Shown: positions 32,630-43,361 of the stretch, in pieces
How positions within the stretch are numbered: the stretch's first letter is position 1
How the letters are laid out: every line of letters starts with the position of its first letter
Source: Tetradesmus obliquus
Taxonomy: Eukaryota > Chlorophyta > Chlorophyceae > Sphaeropleales > Scenedesmaceae
Direction of reading: 5' to 3'
Assembly (NCBI GenBank): GCA_030272155.1
Contig: CP126204.1
Location: forward strand, 4,331,501-4,395,500
DNA length: 64,000 nucleotides
Program-made: the position numbers and the translations under genes
Notes under the pieces: generated by a model
The model's database searches: none
What the model saw: only the letters and a program-made list of their open reading frames with translations
Told to the model about the DNA's origin: nothing

Positions 32630-33436
32630 TCTGCTGCGGCTGCTGCGGCTGCCTGGTTCACTTCCATGCTGCTGGCTCACTCCCACGTCTCTGCTCACCT
32701 GTGATGGCCAGGTAGCTGGCATACAGCGGCTCATCCATGACCTGCTTGCAGGACACACACAGAGACACAGCAGGACACACAGAAGTTCTGTAGCGTCAAG
32801 GACCAAGCACCATAAAGTCAACTGCTTGCAGGACACACAAAGACACAGCAGGAAACACAGCAAACTTCCGGGGACAGACCAAGCACCGTGTATGTCAACT
32901 GCTTTGTGCACATGGCGTGCAGGTCCGCATGCCTTGCACACAACTGCAGCACCATGCGACTGCGGACTGCAGATACAAACATGTGCAACTACCATCGGCT
33001 GCAACCCAGCATTGTGCTGCAGCCTGAAACGCAGCAAACTGCTGCTGAGCATCATCTGCAGCACCATATGTACTGCTAGGGTTGTTTGGTGCCAGCTAGC
33101 TCAGCAGCTCATTGCCAAGTATAACACTGGCGGTCAGTAGCTGCAGGTAAATCACCCCACATCTAATCAGTGTCATCAGCCACTGGTGCTTGCCTGCGTG
33201 TCGTTGCGCTGCGCAAAGGCATACATGAGGCTGGTGCTGCAGCATCGCGGCCCAGACCAGCAGTTGATGCAGTACTTGTCTACCTCCTTGCTGGCCTGCC
33301 TGCAGGAACGAACAAAAGCACGTTGCTGATTGTACGAAGTGCCATTTTGATGAATCTGCCCAGGCCTGATGCGTGCTGTTCGGCGCATAGCTGTGGAGCA
33401 GCTGAGATAGGGTTGCTTGCTGCTGACGAGCTGCAT
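23266..33436 (-). CDS. P-loop sulfotransferase-like + class IV aminotransferase fusion (BCAT-like protein)
   Basis: About 10 kb, many exons. N-terminal part: CWSGPRCCSTSLMYAFAQRN (P-loop region, about 33200-33290), then VMDEPLYASYLAITG (32699-32741), then GILGPRSKPVLYAKHIAKHK (about 31970-32131), LLVREPYGVVQSFSKVI (about 31500-31560), SLLEIYSELRVLG, MSDELVRHPEATL (about 30740-30800), and KPYDGVWAPWWYANTHKSTG (about 29570-29701). C-terminal aminotransferase exons join in frame: linker ending 28398, then 27039-27197 (SGFMLGDGVWEGIRLVRG), 26484-26661, 25952-26070 (RRGPPDVQDP, SKLNCISACIQ with the presumed PLP Lys), 24509-24607 (AGVDEALMLDPQGF), 23918-24031 (YLMRGITRANVMAL) and 23266-23454 (ADEAFATGTFAGILPVVEVDG). 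This order matches plant branched-chain aminotransferase-like proteins such as Arabidopsis At3g05190. The donor substrate is not known to me. The start Met at 33436 is provisional. Confidence 0.87.
23700..25130 (-). repeat. Exon-boundary copies around aminotransferase exons 23918 and 24509
   Basis: The head of exon 24509-24607 (AGVDEALMLDPQGF region) is copied upstream at about 24660-24710, 24745-24796 and 24950-24985. Its tail (VNFFIVREGE plus donor) is copied downstream at about 24285-24310 and 24400-24420. The head of exon 23918-24031 (VWAPRGGYLMRGITRA) is copied upstream at about 24088-24147. Terminal-exon heads (VYGADEAFATGTFA) recur at about 23548-23602 and 23690-23740. Confidence 0.85.
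24800..24943. repeat. Compound CAG/CGG tract
   Basis: 144 bp of CAG repeats interrupted by single CGG triplets in a regular pattern, itself suggesting internal duplication. On the sense (minus) strand it is CTG-rich and ends at the acceptor CTGCCACAG of a copied exon head. Confidence 0.95.
25179..25929. mobile_element. hAT-like MITE (751 bp) in an intron
   Basis: Imperfect terminal inverted repeats of about 36 bp start CAAGGGGGGGGCAC on the left and CAGGGG...GGCAC on the right (read inward), both ending at GACACTAGGC. The element is flanked by direct repeats GTGAGGC at 25172-25178 and 25930-25936; the eighth base differs, C versus A. CAGGG-type ends with 7-8 bp target duplications are typical of hAT transposons. 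There is no transposase frame inside. Base composition differs from surroundings: AT-rich stretches plus long G runs, and none of the CAG tracts found around it. It lies only about 20 bp inside the intron below the donor of exon 25952-26070. Confidence 0.75.
25306..25376 (+). other. G-quadruplex-prone poly-G tract
   Basis: About 70 bases of G runs separated by single T or C, including one long uninterrupted G run near the end, inside the MITE. A second G-rich block (25838-25866) lies near its right end. Homopolymer length may be affected by sequencing error. Confidence 0.85.
26710..27000 (-). repeat. Upstream copies of the head of exon 26484-26661
   Basis: The exon head (ALASMIYSIIDANGMGTSSG) is copied at about 26708-26757, 26815-26860 and 26937-27000, the last reading ASMIYSAIDVHGMGTSSGVY. 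None carries the exon's tail (KPTIVILPEWKEAAP). Confidence 0.85.
27197..27960 (-). repeat. Six 123-bp tandem units plus a partial, upstream of aminotransferase exon 27039
   Basis: Near-identical units repeat every 123 bp, with the exon/intron edge at 27197, 27320, 27443, 27566, 27689 and 27812, and a diverged edge near 27935. Each has an intron tail and an exon head reading RVSVLDSGFMLGVSVWEGI. In the intact exon the motif is LGDGVWEGIR, so the copies share a G-V-S change and then run into intron sequence. Near identity points to recent amplification or homogenisation. Confidence 0.93.
29200..30260 (-). repeat. Boundary copies in the sulfotransferase-like half
   Basis: The head of the exon carrying ALELSFQPSMLHW (intact copy about 29570-29701) recurs upstream near 29752-29805, 29905-29965, 30106-30146 and 30215-30260, each preceded on the sense strand by CTG tracts. 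The head of the exon with DVKEPLPDRLKPLLG recurs upstream near 29280-29335. A second copy of SDELVRHPEATL lies near 30490-30540; being downstream of the acceptor-side copy it carries the exon tail. Confidence 0.75.
31615..31765 (-). repeat. Two upstream copies of the LLVREPYGVV exon head
   Basis: The head of the exon at about 31500-31560 (QLLVREPYGVV) recurs at about 31620-31660 and 31715-31760. Both copies lose similarity after PYGVV or the next few residues. Confidence 0.85.
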
Positions 33437-34355
33437 TGATCAGGTGCCGTAGACATTGCTGAGCTATTAATCGATGCGCTTGCTAATCTTATGATTGTAT
33501 TCACGGCTTCCTTGGTGAACCGAGGGAAGCACACCTGTCTTGGCTGGACTCCATCGTTGCCGTTGGCACCGATGTGGCTAAGACGAGAAAGCTCGCAGAG
33601 CAGCTACGGATCGCTGTTCATGCCTTGTCGAAGATTGCGAGCGGCCGATTTGCACAGTCGCAGCTACTCAAGCAGTACAACTGAACTACTGCACTCTTTC
33701 TGTCAAATCAGCTGTTGATCACGCCACAAGCAGTTACAGGTCTGGTGTGACTTGCAAACGAAACACCCTGGCAACGTGGCACACACAAGACAGCGCTGCT
33801 AGGTGGTATGTGCAAAAACCCTAACCAGCAACTGACATCCACATCTTGATCATGCACATTGCTGCAGGCCGGGCTTAAGATCGAAAGGCTGACAGCTATT
33901 GGCATGGTGGGATAGAACCTTTTGGCTGTTTACATCAAGATAGTGGTAAAGTTGAGCTGCACTTTTATGCTGGCATGTCTGCGACACTGGGTGTCACCGT
34001 TGTGCACCTGTTTTCCCCCATCGTGCGTCGCAGCTTATTAATAAGATATTAAACGTGCACGCAGGTCATACATCGCAGCTCAGCTTCAAGGTGACTCTAA
34101 AAAAAAGAGTAGTGCAGCGAAAGCGCAGCAGTTTCATCTGGTTGCTCTACACCGCAGCCGTGAACAGCCAAGGCGCACTCCTTTACACAAGCGCCGAACA
34201 GCCTACAGCTACCACGACCGTACAGTACTAAACACAAATACAGAAGTCCCATCCAGCACCAACAAGCCACGCCACCTCAATGCAGCCGACCACCAAGCGC
34301 ACCAGCGCATCACACAACTGTGTTACAAAATTGTCATAACGCTGTTATGTAACGC
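33437..34355. other. Spacer upstream of BCAT-like gene and 3' flank of PsbP copy 1
   Basis: No convincing coding sequence. About 34135-34290 resembles 38520-38640, the corresponding 3' flank of the second PsbP gene, so the PsbP duplication included the 3' UTR. On the minus strand TGTAA, the usual green-algal poly(A) signal, occurs at 34323-34327, about 30 bases after the PsbP stop, and again near 34173. Confidence 0.6.
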
Positions 34356-37279
34356 TTAAGCCACGGTGAAGCTGTTGAAGCTGCCCATGGCCTCCTTCTT
34401 TGTGCCCTTGAACCACCTCTTGTCGCCGGCCTGAATCTTGATTATCCACAGCTTGCCGCCGCTCACGGTGGCACCGATCAGCTGGTGGCGGCCGCCCTCA
34501 TCACCGTCAGCTGCGGGCGGCAACAGCAGCAGAAGCAGCAGCAACATGTGCTTAGTTGGTGTGATGCAAGAAGAAGAGTGTTGGCAGGGACAGGAAGTGG
34601 TGCTGCACCTCAGCAGCAGAGCTCGTTGAACAGACGCCGCATGCTGTGGTGAGAGTTGCACCATCTGACAATGTGTGCTGTTGTGTGGAAAAGCATGTTC
34701 AAGCCAGCCGGCAATGTGCTCATGTAGGGGTGGCCATGACACACCACCTGTCCTGACGGAGATCTGGGCTACCCCAAGATGAGCGCACCGCTAAATCAAG
34801 ACCATGTGATCATTTGAAATCAGAATAACTGCTCCACAACTCCTGCTGGTGAGCCGCTGTTGCAAGCATTGGACTGCCTCCCCTGTCACCAGCTGCCCAA
34901 TGCTGGCTGCCGGCATGCCGGCACCCGCCTGTCACCTCTGGCTCCCCTGAGCGCACGAGCAGCTCGTACTTGTAGTGCTTCTTGCCCGTCTTGTCTCGGT
35001 GCCCACTAAACACACCACAACCACGCCATCAACGCCAACATCAATTGCAGGCCGGTTGCCTCACCTGAGCGCACGAGCAGCTCGTACTTGTAGTACTTCT
35101 TGCCCTTCTTGTCGGTGTCCTCGCTCACGTCCAGCAGGGAGGCAGCGGACACGCGGTTGGCGGCAAAGCCACCCTCGGAGATGGACTCGCCTGCGGGTGA
35201 TTAAAAGAGCGTGAGGCACGACAGCGGTACACGTTGCGCAGGGTGTTAGCATGAGAAATGTGCAGAGCGTGTCTGGGGACACAGAAAGTGTCAGCAACTG
35301 CTCCTTTGGGTGCCATACCCCTGCTGGTGTGTATGTCGGCCAGTGAGATTTTGCAGTCATGCTGTTTACACTGACCACGTGCACTGGCCGGCACTGCTGG
35401 TGAACCTATGCTGGGCCAAACAACCTGCTGCAGTGCTGCCACTGCTGATGCGTACAACACCAGATACAGTGTCAGCCACCTGGTCACAGCATCTGCACCT
35501 GAGCCAGGTCACATGTCAGCCTGCTGATACCAAACCAGCTGCTGGCAACTCTCAGGGCACTGCCGCCCATACTAACACGAAACATGTGACTGCTTTGCAT
35601 GAATGTATTTGGGAACAACCACAGCATCCACCCTATCGCACCTGTGAAGGTCTGCTTGCCGAACAGGTAGCCGACCTTGTCCAGGAACTGCTCGGGTGAG
35701 CCGTAGCCGTCAATGGAGCCCTTGTCTGCCGTCTGGCACAGGACGGTCAGGTTGTTCACAGCATCGAAGTTGTCCTCGTACCTGTTTGTAACAGGATTTG
35801 TAACATAGGGTGCAGCAGGAAGCCACAGAGCAGCAGCAAGGAGGACAAGAGCGACAGCATAAGATGAGATGCAAGCTTTCATGAATGGTGACTGCCGGCA
35901 GGCTTTGCTGTGCACAGGCGAAGGATGAAATGGGGTGCAACCGCCCAAGACAGGTCGCGCAAGCATACTGGCGCAAGCATACATGCATTCTGTATGTGCA
36001 CGCGCATCTCCCAGCACAGCACGCCAACGCTGCAGCACTGTCGCTGCACCGCATATCAGCTAGGCAGCCTCAGCAACTGCTGCACGAAGCATAAAGTGCT
36101 AGAACTGTATGCAAGATTGCCGCTCTCCCTTGCTATATGCCTGCACGATGCTCACCCGATGCACAGCAGCAGGCAGTGCCAAAAACGCTGCGCTGACCTG
36201 ACCTGCTGCTGCTGCTGGCCCTCACCTGAGCACCACCTTGCCGGGCAAGTCCTGGTCGTGTAACAATATCTGCCTAGGTATCTTTAAATGTCTTTGAAGC
36301 AGTGACAGCCACTCCGCGCAATCGAATAAGAAACGTGCTGGCCCTCACCTGAGCACGGTGCCGGGGAAGTCCTGCTCCTTGGAGGGGTTCCACTTGGCGG
36401 GCAGCAGCAGCGCAAAGCCCTCGCCGGAGTAGGGCACAAAGCCTGAAACACAAGGCGGCAGGACACCAGCAGGAGTTTGCAGGAAAGACGAAGAGGCAGT
36501 GGGGGAGTCCTGGGAAGACACGCTGCAGCAGGTGCATGACGCTTGTTGAAGCTGCTCCTGCTGAGGTGTGTGATTGACAGTGCATTGCTGTTTCTGGAAG
36601 GTGCGTGCTGCAAGGAAAGGCAGGACAGGCGGTTGCGCTGCTAGAGCCGGATCTACAGCTGTACTGCTGTCTCAAGATCCAATGCGCTGCAAGCTCATAG
36701 CTTGCAGGACAGCCCAGTGATCGTTGCTATGCACCTGAGTGTCTCTAAAGTTACTTCCAGCTGCGTTAATTGGACTTGCACATGCCGAATTGATCCCAAC
36801 ACTCCCAAGGTGTCCTGCTGCTGCTGCCGAGACCTACCGGACTTGTTGGTGACCTTGCCGAACACGTTGGCGGCATCACCATAGCCAGCCTGAGATGGGG
36901 CAACCTGGCCTGCCAGAGCGGCAACGCCAGCCAGCATGCCGATGGCTGCACGGCGGGTCTGCAAGCAGTGACGATTGTTCTCTCAGCTGCTGTGCCAAGC
37001 TGGGCACGCATTGCACGCCAGAGTGCTGTCAACATATACAATCTACATCTATTGTAATAAACCAGCATTCTATCTGTCACGTGGCTGCTCCAGGTCCCAG
37101 CATCTCCCTGCTGCGAGCACAGGGCAGGTCCGCTGCTGCCTGCGGAGCCAGGCACGCACCACCTCAGCCTCCTGAGCCTGCTTCTGAGCGCGGACCACCA
37201 CTGGTGCACGCACGAAGGCGGCACGCTGGCTGGTGGCCTTCGCGGCAACCTGCATCTTGGTCTTGTTCAGCAGAGCCAT
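34356..37279 (-). CDS. PSBP: PsbP, oxygen-evolving enhancer protein 2 (copy 1)
   Basis: Six exons: 37160-37279, 36838-36958, 36349-36442, 35642-35781, 35065-35190 and 34356-34510. Their phases fit and give 251 codons plus stop. An N-terminal stroma-targeting stretch ([20 protein letters not shown]) is followed by a twin-arginine lumen signal ([17 protein letters not shown], then PSQA), as expected for a Tat-imported lumen protein. The mature part starts near [18 protein letters not shown] and contains [65 protein letters not shown] and [20 protein letters not shown]. PsbP binds photosystem II on the lumen side and supports calcium and chloride retention during water oxidation. Exon 1 could end three bases earlier (GTG/GTG ambiguity). 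Partial exon-tail copies lie downstream at about 34935-35010 and 36200-36235. Confidence 0.97.
36625..36836 (-). ncRNA. Highly conserved intron 2 segment with hairpins (candidate structured RNA)
   Basis: This part of intron 2 is nearly identical to 40740-40956 in the second PsbP gene, while most other introns of the two genes have diverged. It contains two short hairpins preserved in both copies: 36649-36680 (GGATCT paired with AGATCC and an inner ACAGC/GCTGT stem) and 36689-36705 (GCAAGCT/AGCTTGC). An intron-hosted snoRNA, a splicing element or simple gene conversion could explain it. I see no clear C/D boxes. Confidence 0.35.
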
Positions 37280-38696
37280 CTTTGCTGGTTTGCTGCTCAG
37301 ATGTGACCCGGAATTGGCTGATCGTGTTCACAAGGGTAACGGGCTCTGGCGATTCGCTCGCATTGATAGAGGCAGGGTTGAACCATTTCCAAAAGGGTTC
37401 CATGCAGGCAGCGGTCCAAACAGGCAGCGGTCAAAAAATCAGGTTGCCTTTCCGACGTTTCACTGAAAGTTTCAACAATTAACATCTGACACCACACCTA
37501 CTGCATCTCGGTGAGATGATAAAACGGTCACCTGGCAACCTGGAGGCACTGCTGCTACCCCCTTTTTAGGGACTGCTCTGTACGTGCAACACCCGATAAA
37601 AGCATCATCAGATCAACAAATTGGTGATGTATAATGCAGCTACCAGTCAGACAGCAACACCCCTGGGCCGCCCCATCAGCTGCTGCGGCGCTGGGCGCAC
37701 CGGGCAGCAGCAGCATGCGTTCTGTTAGGCATGCCAGCTGTTACCACACACGTCATTCTGCTGTAGTTCGTATCTGGTCTTCAGTAAGGAAGTCAGCAAA
37801 TGCTGTCAATCGGCTGCATCCAGCTTTTGACCCCTCGAGCCAGCTCATGTCCGCTGCTGCTTGCTGCTGTACTATGAGCTGCAGGAAGGGTGCTGCTGTC
37901 GTTTCACTGACTGTTTCATTTCGAGATTTGCTGCTCATTTGCATTTTCATTGAGATTGCTTGAACGGACTTCCAAAACCATGTAAAGGTGCACATGGCTC
38001 TTGTGCACCTGTTTGCGCCCTTTGCGGCACGCAGCTCAGCTCCCAGGTGGCTTGAAACTTCTAAGTTGTTGAACAACACGGAACCACACAGCGGAAGCCC
38101 AAGGGTCTCATCTGGTTCAGAGTGTTACCTCTGAGGGGCTGCTGAACAGACAACCAAAGGGCTGCCTTGCAGCGAATGACACAGGCCTCTTCTCAGCTGC
38201 CTGGCCCAACACCTATCAGCAGTGCTGCTGCACTCACCCGAGTTACTACCAGGCCAGTGGGCCCAATGCAGGAAAAACTGGCTGCTGTGCAAAAGCGCAG
38301 CACGCTGATGTAAAAGGACGATATATACGACTCCAAGTCCCAAAGGACGTTGGTAAATGCATAGCTGCGCACCTTCAAGCTATGCTGATGTGATGTACAA
38401 GCAGAGACAACCTCTCGCCCTTGCTCCACGCCATGCGGTTTTGCAAACTGCTTCTCCACCTGACGCATGCAGCTGGCTGTGAGGTTCTGCTGCCTATCAC
38501 GGGTTGTAAGGCGCAGCATCGCAGCCGTGAACAGCCCAGGCGCATTTCCTTGCACAACCGCCGCACAGCCTACAGCTACAACGCAGGACAGTACCAAACA
38601 CAAACACACAAGTCCCATCCAGCACCAACAAGCCACGCCGCCACCAAGTGTCGCACAACATTGTTATAACATTGTCACAACGCTGTTGTGTAACGC
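37280..38696. promoter_or_regulatory. PsbP copy 1 promoter and copy 2 3' flank
   Basis: The first 95 or so bases upstream of the ATG (37280-37375) closely match the same region of copy 2 (41401-41496), including TCAGATGTGACCCGGAATTG and ACGGGCTCTGG; similarity then stops. This conserved block is probably 5' UTR or core promoter. About 38505-38640 matches the 3' flank of copy 1. The middle, about 37400-38500, holds no recognised gene. Confidence 0.6.
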
Positions 38697-41400
38697 TTAG
38701 GCCACAGTGAAGCTGTTGAAGCTGCCCATGGCCTCCTTCTTTGTGCCCTTGAACCACCTCTTGTCGCCGGCCTGCACCTTGATGATCCACAGCTTGCCGC
38801 CGCTGACGGTGGCACCAACCAGCACGTGGCGGCCGCCCTCATTGCCGTCACCTGTAGCAAAGCACGCGCGAAAGCAAGGTGTCAGTCAGCAGCATGTATG
38901 ATAGAGGCCCAACGCTGCACCACACTTGCAAGTGTCGCTCGGCTCTGTGCGTGCTGCCTGCGTGTGCCTTCTGCTGTCTGCCAGTCATTGCCAATCAGCT
39001 TGCTGCTTGGCAGCACATCGCCTACTGCTGGCTAGGACACCCCCCTCGAAAGCTGTAATGCTCCTTTAGATTTACCAGACATGTTCACCCTGCCAACTGC
39101 CCTAGGCAGCTCTACCAGCAGCGAAAAAACATACAGTTACAGTGCTTTGCAACAACCGGTCCCTCAGCCAACAGTCCGCATCTGCCTGCCGACAGCTCTG
39201 ACATGAGCAGGACAGACGATCCAAACCCGATGACAGCCGGTTGCCTCACCTGAGCGCACGAGCAGCTCATACTTGTAGTACTTCTTGCCCTTCTTGTCGG
39301 TGTCCTCGCTCACGTCCAGCAGGGAGGCAGCGGACACGCGGTTGGCGGCAAAGCCACCCTCGGAGATGGACTCGCCTGCGGGGCAACACAGCAGCACGCA
39401 TTGCAGCAGCAGCAGCCAGACGAGTCAGCAGCTGTTCACAGGCTGCGCACTTTAACTACAGGATAGGAGGCATCTGCACTCACTGCGGCAGCTTCGCTAA
39501 TCTTGCTGGTCTGGTCTTGCCACATGCTGCTGTCACCAATAAGTCAGCATATGGTGCCGCACCCAACACATCCAGCACCACACACATGCAATCCAGGGGC
39601 AAAACACACATGCTGACCATCATGTTCATGCCGGGCCAGCAACCCCTTGCCAGCCAAACCGTTGCTGGGGCAAAGTCTACTGATGCCAGCTAGGTGTGCC
39701 GAGCGCACGACTGTGCTGAGCTGCTGCCACCGCCAAGCCAGCACTACTCACAATACTGTAAGACACTCTGGGCAAACCACGGTGATCATTGCAAATTCTC
39801 ATGTTGTCTGAACCATACAAAAGCCGCTAGTAACATAACACATGACAAAGCTGTCCGCACCTGTGAAGGTCTGCTTGCCCAGCAGGTAGCCGACCTTGTC
39901 CAGGAACTGCTCGGGCGAGCCGTAGCCGTCAATGGAGCCCTTGTCTGCGATCTGGGAAAGGATGGTCAGGTTGTTCACGGCATCGAAGTTGTCCTCGTAC
40001 CTGTTTGGATTTGTAACACAGGGTGCAGCAGGTAGCCACAAAAAAGCAGCAGCAACAGCAGCAACAGCAGCAGCAAGGAGTGAGACACCAACGCAGGGTG
40101 TTAAGTTGTCCTGGTACCTGCAGGTGCGCATTCTGACAAGACAAAGGAGTGCAGCAGCTGCAGCAGTGGCGGGGCAGATGCGTCCTTTCATTAGCTATGC
40201 CTGGCAGCACCCATTATCTGCCGTCGCGCAACCTGTAGCTTGCATGAAGCTATCCCTGCGCAAGCAAACCGCCCTGCACAGTGCGCAACCACTGCAGCAC
40301 AGCGCTTCGCTAGTCACTGCATCCCCATACTGTACCTCAGCAGCTCAGCTGCTTATTGCGCAAGGACGCTGCCGTTAGTATTGCGGCTGCTGCATGTGTT
40401 ACGCTGTCGCTGCGCACTGCTGTCAACGCTGCATTCAACGGCGCTGGACACAGCAGTAGCTCATACCGGTGCTGCTGCTGCTGCGCCTGGCCCTCACCTC
40501 AGCACAGTGCCGGGGAAGTCCTGCTCCTTGGAGGGGTTCCACTTGGAGGGCAGCAGCAGCGCAAAGCCCTCGCCGGAGTAGGGCACGAAGCCTGAGAGCA
40601 GCAGCAGCAGGGTGCAGCGCGGGTGCAGACGCACACAAAGGCGGCAAGAGGAACACGGCACAGTTGGTCCTAAGCACGCATGCAGCAGCAGATGCTAAGC
40701 AGTGTGTGGTTCTGGACAGTGGACGCTGCCAGGAAGGAGGCATGACAGGCGGTTGCGCTGCTAGAGCCGGATCTACAGCTGTACTGCTGTCTCAAGATCC
40801 AATGCGCTGCAAGCCTTTAGCTTGCAGGACAGCCCAGTGATCGTTGCTATGCATCTGAATGGCACTATAGTTACTGCCAGCTGCGTTAATTGGACTTGCA
40901 CATGCCGAATTGATCCCAACACTCCCAAGGTGTCCTGCTGCTGCTGCCGGGACCTACCGGACTGGTTGGTGACCTTGCCGAACACGTTGGCGGCATCACC
41001 ATAGCCAGCCTGAGATGGGGCAACCTGGCCTGCCAGAGCGGCAACGCCAGCCAGCATGCCGATGGCTGCACGGCGGGTCTGCAAGCAGTGACGATTGTGC
41101 TATCAGTTGCTGTGCCCAGCTGAACACGCATTGCAGGCCAGTGTGCTGCCAATACAATAAAACGTTTCTATTGTTGAACATCAGCATTATCGATCTGTCA
41201 CGCGACTGCTCCAGGTTCCAGCGTGTCCCTGCTGCGAGCACAAGGCAGGTCCACTTCTGCCTGCAGAGCCAGGCACGCACCACCTCAGCCTCCTGAGCCT
41301 GCTTCTGAGCGCAGACCACCACTGGTGCGCGCACAAAGGCGGCACGCTGGCTGGTGGCCTTTGCGGCAACCTGCATCTTGGTCTTGTTCAGCAGAGCCAT
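38697..41400 (-). CDS. PSBP: PsbP, oxygen-evolving enhancer protein 2 (copy 2)
   Basis: Six exons of exactly the same sizes as copy 1: 41281-41400, 40958-41078, 40498-40591, 39861-40000, 39250-39375 and 38697-38851 (120, 121, 94, 140, 126 and 155 nt). They encode 251 residues with the same bipartite transit peptide. Differences from copy 1 are few: VTNQSG for [14 protein letters not shown] for [19 protein letters not shown] for [17 protein letters not shown] for [21 protein letters not shown] for [15 protein letters not shown], and IIKVQ for IIKIQ. All are conservative and none disrupts the fold, so both genes look functional. Head-to-tail order, equal exon sizes and similar flanks show a tandem gene duplication. 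Divergence of most introns argues it is not very recent. Confidence 0.97.
40740..40956 (-). ncRNA. Second copy of conserved PsbP intron 2 segment
   Basis: Counterpart of 36625-36836. The hairpin at 40769-40800 is unchanged. The one at 40809-40825 keeps a 6-bp GCAAGC/GCTTGC stem although its loop bases differ (TAAAG). Confidence 0.35.
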
Positions 41401-43361
41401 TTTTGCTGGTTTGCTGCTCAGATGTGACCCGGAATTGGCTGATGATGCTCACAAGGGTGACGGGCTCTGGTAATTCGCTCACTTTGATAGAGGGCAGGCC
41501 AAGATCTGGTAGACCAGGTTTAACCGTGCTAAACCGGAAGCGTGCCCATGTATGATGCCTGATCCACCAAAAGCTTTATTAAGACTCCTACCACCACGTT
41601 TACGAGCGTGTCAAGAGCGTTACCTCAGCTAAATGCGTCTCTGCGCGATTGATTTATCTCTTGCCTTGACAGACGCATTGGTTGGCGTTAATCCAATCCA
41701 AGGTGTTCAACGTGCACCTATATACCTTCGATGTACGTTTATGGGAGACGTGGCGTTTGACTGCCTGTTGTTTGACCATTCCATCGCAGAGAGGATCGCT
41801 TCTAAAGCGCTGACAGCCTGTGATTCTTCAAGTTGATCGCATGTAAGGGCTGCACAAAGAGGCATTACGTGTTGAATGATCTGTAAAGCCAGTTGAGCTA
41901 CCAGTCTGCTGCGGCTGCGACCACCTTTGTTGCAGTGACAGAGCAGGCTGCTGCCAACCTGGCGTGACACCGATCCATGAAGTTCGTCAGTAAACTGTGG
42001 CAACAACCCAGCATGTCCGTACTTTGATTCATGTCGCTTGCATTCAATTTTCCTGCATCACACGGCCACAGGCCTGCCAGGCAGCAGTGCTGCTTCGTGA
42101 AAGCCATCATGTGCAGGCAGGCACAACACAGCTGCAACTTGCAGCGACACTTGCTTGCAGCACCACCAGATGACGCCTTGGGCCATGCACGCAGCCATGT
42201 CCGCAACCAGATGCAGCATCACAGTATTTGCATGCTGGTATACTCACGCAGCACAAGCTGCTGATTCATTCGAACCAACAGCGACAGCACTGCAGGTGTA
42301 CTCAAATGGTTGCCAACAGCTGCTGTTGTCTGGCGGCCGAACTTCATACACGCCGGCTGAGAACCATCACAGAAGGAAGACGGACTGGCCCGTCACTCAT
42401 GTTGCAGCGCATAATCATCCAGCAGGCTGGGCAGCACACACCCCTGGCCTTCGCTGCTTTGCCTATGCCCAAAAGATGCAACGCAGCTTGAAATCATGCA
42501 TCACCACTCATTGAAGATAATGTTGCATGCTGCTATCTACAGGCGCCTGCAGTCACCAACATACACGCTGCTCATGCTTCAAATGCTCTGCAGCATGCAT
42601 GTGACCCGGAACAAACTGGCCAGCCTACTCTACTTACTAAGCTAGTAGCTGACGCGTGCTTTCAATCATCGTGATGCCAAGCCACCAGCTGCGGACCAAG
42701 CGACCAAATGCGCCATGCACTTCCTTGCAGGAAGACCGGTCCAACAACAGCAACAACACGCCCACAGCCATACACACCGCCTGCATCCACCACCAGCCTG
42801 CCCTGTACATGCACACTCCCCCTGCATTGCCAAGCCACACCTGCAATCATCAAAACCCTACTCATCCCTCAGCTGCAGGGCCTGCAGCTGAAGGTCTCTG
42901 CAAGCCAATCCACTGCCAATCGCAAGCCATCCCACTGTGGCACTGCCGATCGCAAGCCAACCCACTGCCAATCAGCTGCATATCCGCCACAATCGGCTGC
43001 ACCAGCAGCACCTCACACACGGCACCATGCCATCAACCAAACCCTACTCATCCCTGCTTGCGTACCCCTAACTAGTAGTTAAGCCCTTCCACCACCTTCC
43101 GCTGCAACAGCAGCGCCTCACGCGCCCTTGACCAGGGAGACGGTCTCGCCATCCACCTTGAAGGTGCCCGGGTGCCGCATCAGGAAGGCCTTGTACTTGC
43201 ACTGCGCAGTGGGCGGCCGCTTGACCTTGGCGGCCAGCTCCCTGCAGCCACCTCACCCCTAGCAACCCCTTGCTGTATACATATGCACGCCAACCGTTGG
43301 CCCACTGCAAACCCGCTGCCGATCTAGTGCCAAGCCGCTGCCAATCTGCCGCACCAGCTCC
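41401..43361. other. PsbP copy 2 promoter region and 3' flank of HD2-like gene
   Basis: 41401-41496 is the conserved PsbP upstream block. About 41500-42650 shows no recognised gene. About 42890-43000 contains short imperfect repeats (CACTGCCAATCGCAAGCC). At about 43118-43245 on the minus strand lies a second version of the HD2-like C-terminus (HPGTFKVDGETVSLVKGA-stop), downstream of the stop at 43362. Confidence 0.6.

Noticed and set aside
32540..33067. HGAWSVPGSLLCF on the minus strand as a second P-loop exon
   Set aside because: The resemblance to the P-loop motif is short and comes from intron repeats of GACACAGCAGGA-like sequence; the true motif is at about 33200-33290.
36625..36836. Definite C/D or H/ACA snoRNA in PsbP intron 2
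   Set aside because: Hairpins are conserved, but C/D boxes are absent and H/ACA boxes are not in clear positions, so I kept it only as a candidate structured segment.
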